Assembly: GCA_041621405.1 (NCBI GenBank)
Contig: JBFKAV010000090.1
Location: forward strand, 1 to 14,742
DNA from: JBFKAV01 sp041621405
Lineage (GTDB): Bacteria > Pseudomonadota > Alphaproteobacteria > Rhodobacterales > Rhodobacteraceae
Length of the DNA stretch: 14,742 nt
Direction of reading: 5' to 3'
The notes beneath the pieces were generated by a model. It was not told where the DNA came from. It did not search any database and saw nothing but the letters and a program-made list of their open reading frames with translations. Made by a program: the position numbers and the translations under genes. Shown here piece by piece: positions 14,553 through 14,742 of this stretch (position 1 is its first letter; every line of letters starts with the position of its first letter).

Positions 14553-14625
14553 GGGGTGGGCGCGGCATCCGCGCCCGCCCCGAGGGGGCGGGTCGGGCGC
14601 GGCCCGGGCCGCAGGCGGCCCGGGG
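14553..14625 (-). promoter_or_regulatory. three overlapping GC hairpins in the sitA-sitB gap
   Basis: Hairpin 1: 14553-14564 pairs with 14570-14581, eleven of twelve positions, five-base loop. Hairpin 2: CCCGCCCC (14574-14581) pairs perfectly with GGGGCGGG (14585-14592), loop GAG, and shares an arm with hairpin 1. Hairpin 3: CCCGGGCCGC (14603-14612) and GCGGCCCGGG (14615-14624) form a ten-base perfect dyad around AG. On the minus-strand transcript these lie 28 to 100 bases after the sitA stop. No T-run follows. Such intergenic stems often stabilise binding-protein mRNA or partially stop transcription. Confidence 0.5.
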
Positions 14626-14652
14626 AAAGGAGGTGGAGGGACTTCGCCACCG

Positions 14653-14742
14653 CTAGATACCGGCCGAGAGCTTGCCGTCCATGCCGCGGGGCGGGACGGT
14701 GCCGCCGAGGGCGGCGGCGATGGTGGTGACGTTGTGGTCGAT
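14653..14742 (-). CDS. sitA: Metal ABC transporter periplasmic binding protein, C-terminal fragment
   Basis: Only the last 29 codons and the TAG stop are in the window; the start lies beyond the right edge. The fragment reads IDHNVTTIAAALGG and ends MDGKLSAGI, consistent with the final helix of a cluster A-I (SitA/ZnuA-type) binding protein that delivers Mn2+, Fe2+ or Zn2+ to the permease. The call rests mainly on position: it is immediately upstream of sitBCD on the same strand, the standard place for this gene. Frame and stop are clear. Metal specificity cannot be judged from this piece. Confidence 0.7.
   Translation of the reverse strand: MDHNVTTIAAALGGTVPPRGMDGKLSAGI

Noticed and set aside
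13663..14568. N-terminal extension of the sitC frame to 702 codons
   Set aside because: This part is an out-of-frame copy of sitB sequence; the permease begins at 13662.
1..14742. tRNA, rRNA, CRISPR, insertion sequence or prophage
   Set aside because: No tRNA-like T-loop and acceptor pairing, no regular repeat-spacer array, no transposase or integrase frame and no terminal inverted repeats with target duplication were found.

Overview
The window is a high-G+C bacterial chromosome segment carrying the replication-initiation and gyrase locus of an alphaproteobacterium, most likely of the Rhodobacterales (Paracoccaceae/Roseobacteraceae). This rests on the order dnaA-dnaN-recF followed by gyrB, on an alphaproteobacterial-looking DnaA (SRLQCGL instead of the enterobacterial SRFGWGL around the arginine finger), and on the accompanying genes. 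The placement is inference; no 16S rRNA or other marker is present.

Layout. 1-523 is the non-coding dnaA upstream region, with GC-rich palindromes and three GANTC sites but no convincing DnaA-box cluster. 524-5387 (+) holds dnaA, dnaN, recF, a VOC/glyoxalase-fold protein and a LysE/RhtB exporter; the last three are joined by 4-base overlaps (ATGA, GTGA). 5388-6052 is gene-poor and begins with an unusual AT-rich block of stacked dyads and three GANTC sites. 6053-6226 (+) is a 57-residue DUF1059 protein. Convergent to it, 6257-6619 (-) is a DsrE-family reading frame that is intact apart from an in-frame TGA at codon 11. A good sigma70-type promoter at 6724-6752 drives gyrB (6782-9199, +). A multi-pass membrane protein of unknown function (9357-10043) and a MOFRL-type glycerate 2-kinase (10179-11435) follow.

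The right end is a minus-strand Sit/Mnt/Znu-type metal ABC transporter operon: sitA (only its last 29 codons, 14653-14742), sitB (ATPase), sitC (permease) and sitD (permease). sitB/sitC and sitC/sitD are joined by 1-base overlaps. A 166-base sitA-sitB gap holds three overlapping GC hairpins, likely to separate expression of the binding protein from the membrane components. SitC has a C-terminal extension of about 115 residues that resembles a degenerate DtxR/MntR-type repressor module.

Functionally the window joins housekeeping replication (initiator, sliding clamp, recombination mediator, gyrase) to a small exporter pair, a small stress-type gene patch under erosion, glycerate phosphorylation and divalent-metal import. 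I see no IS element, prophage, CRISPR array, tRNA or rRNA. The items most worth a second look are the SitC C-terminal domain, the TGA-interrupted dsrE-like gene, the stacked-dyad/GANTC block after the LysE gene, the AAATCG repeats flanking the gyrB -10 box, and the acidic multi-pass protein after gyrB.
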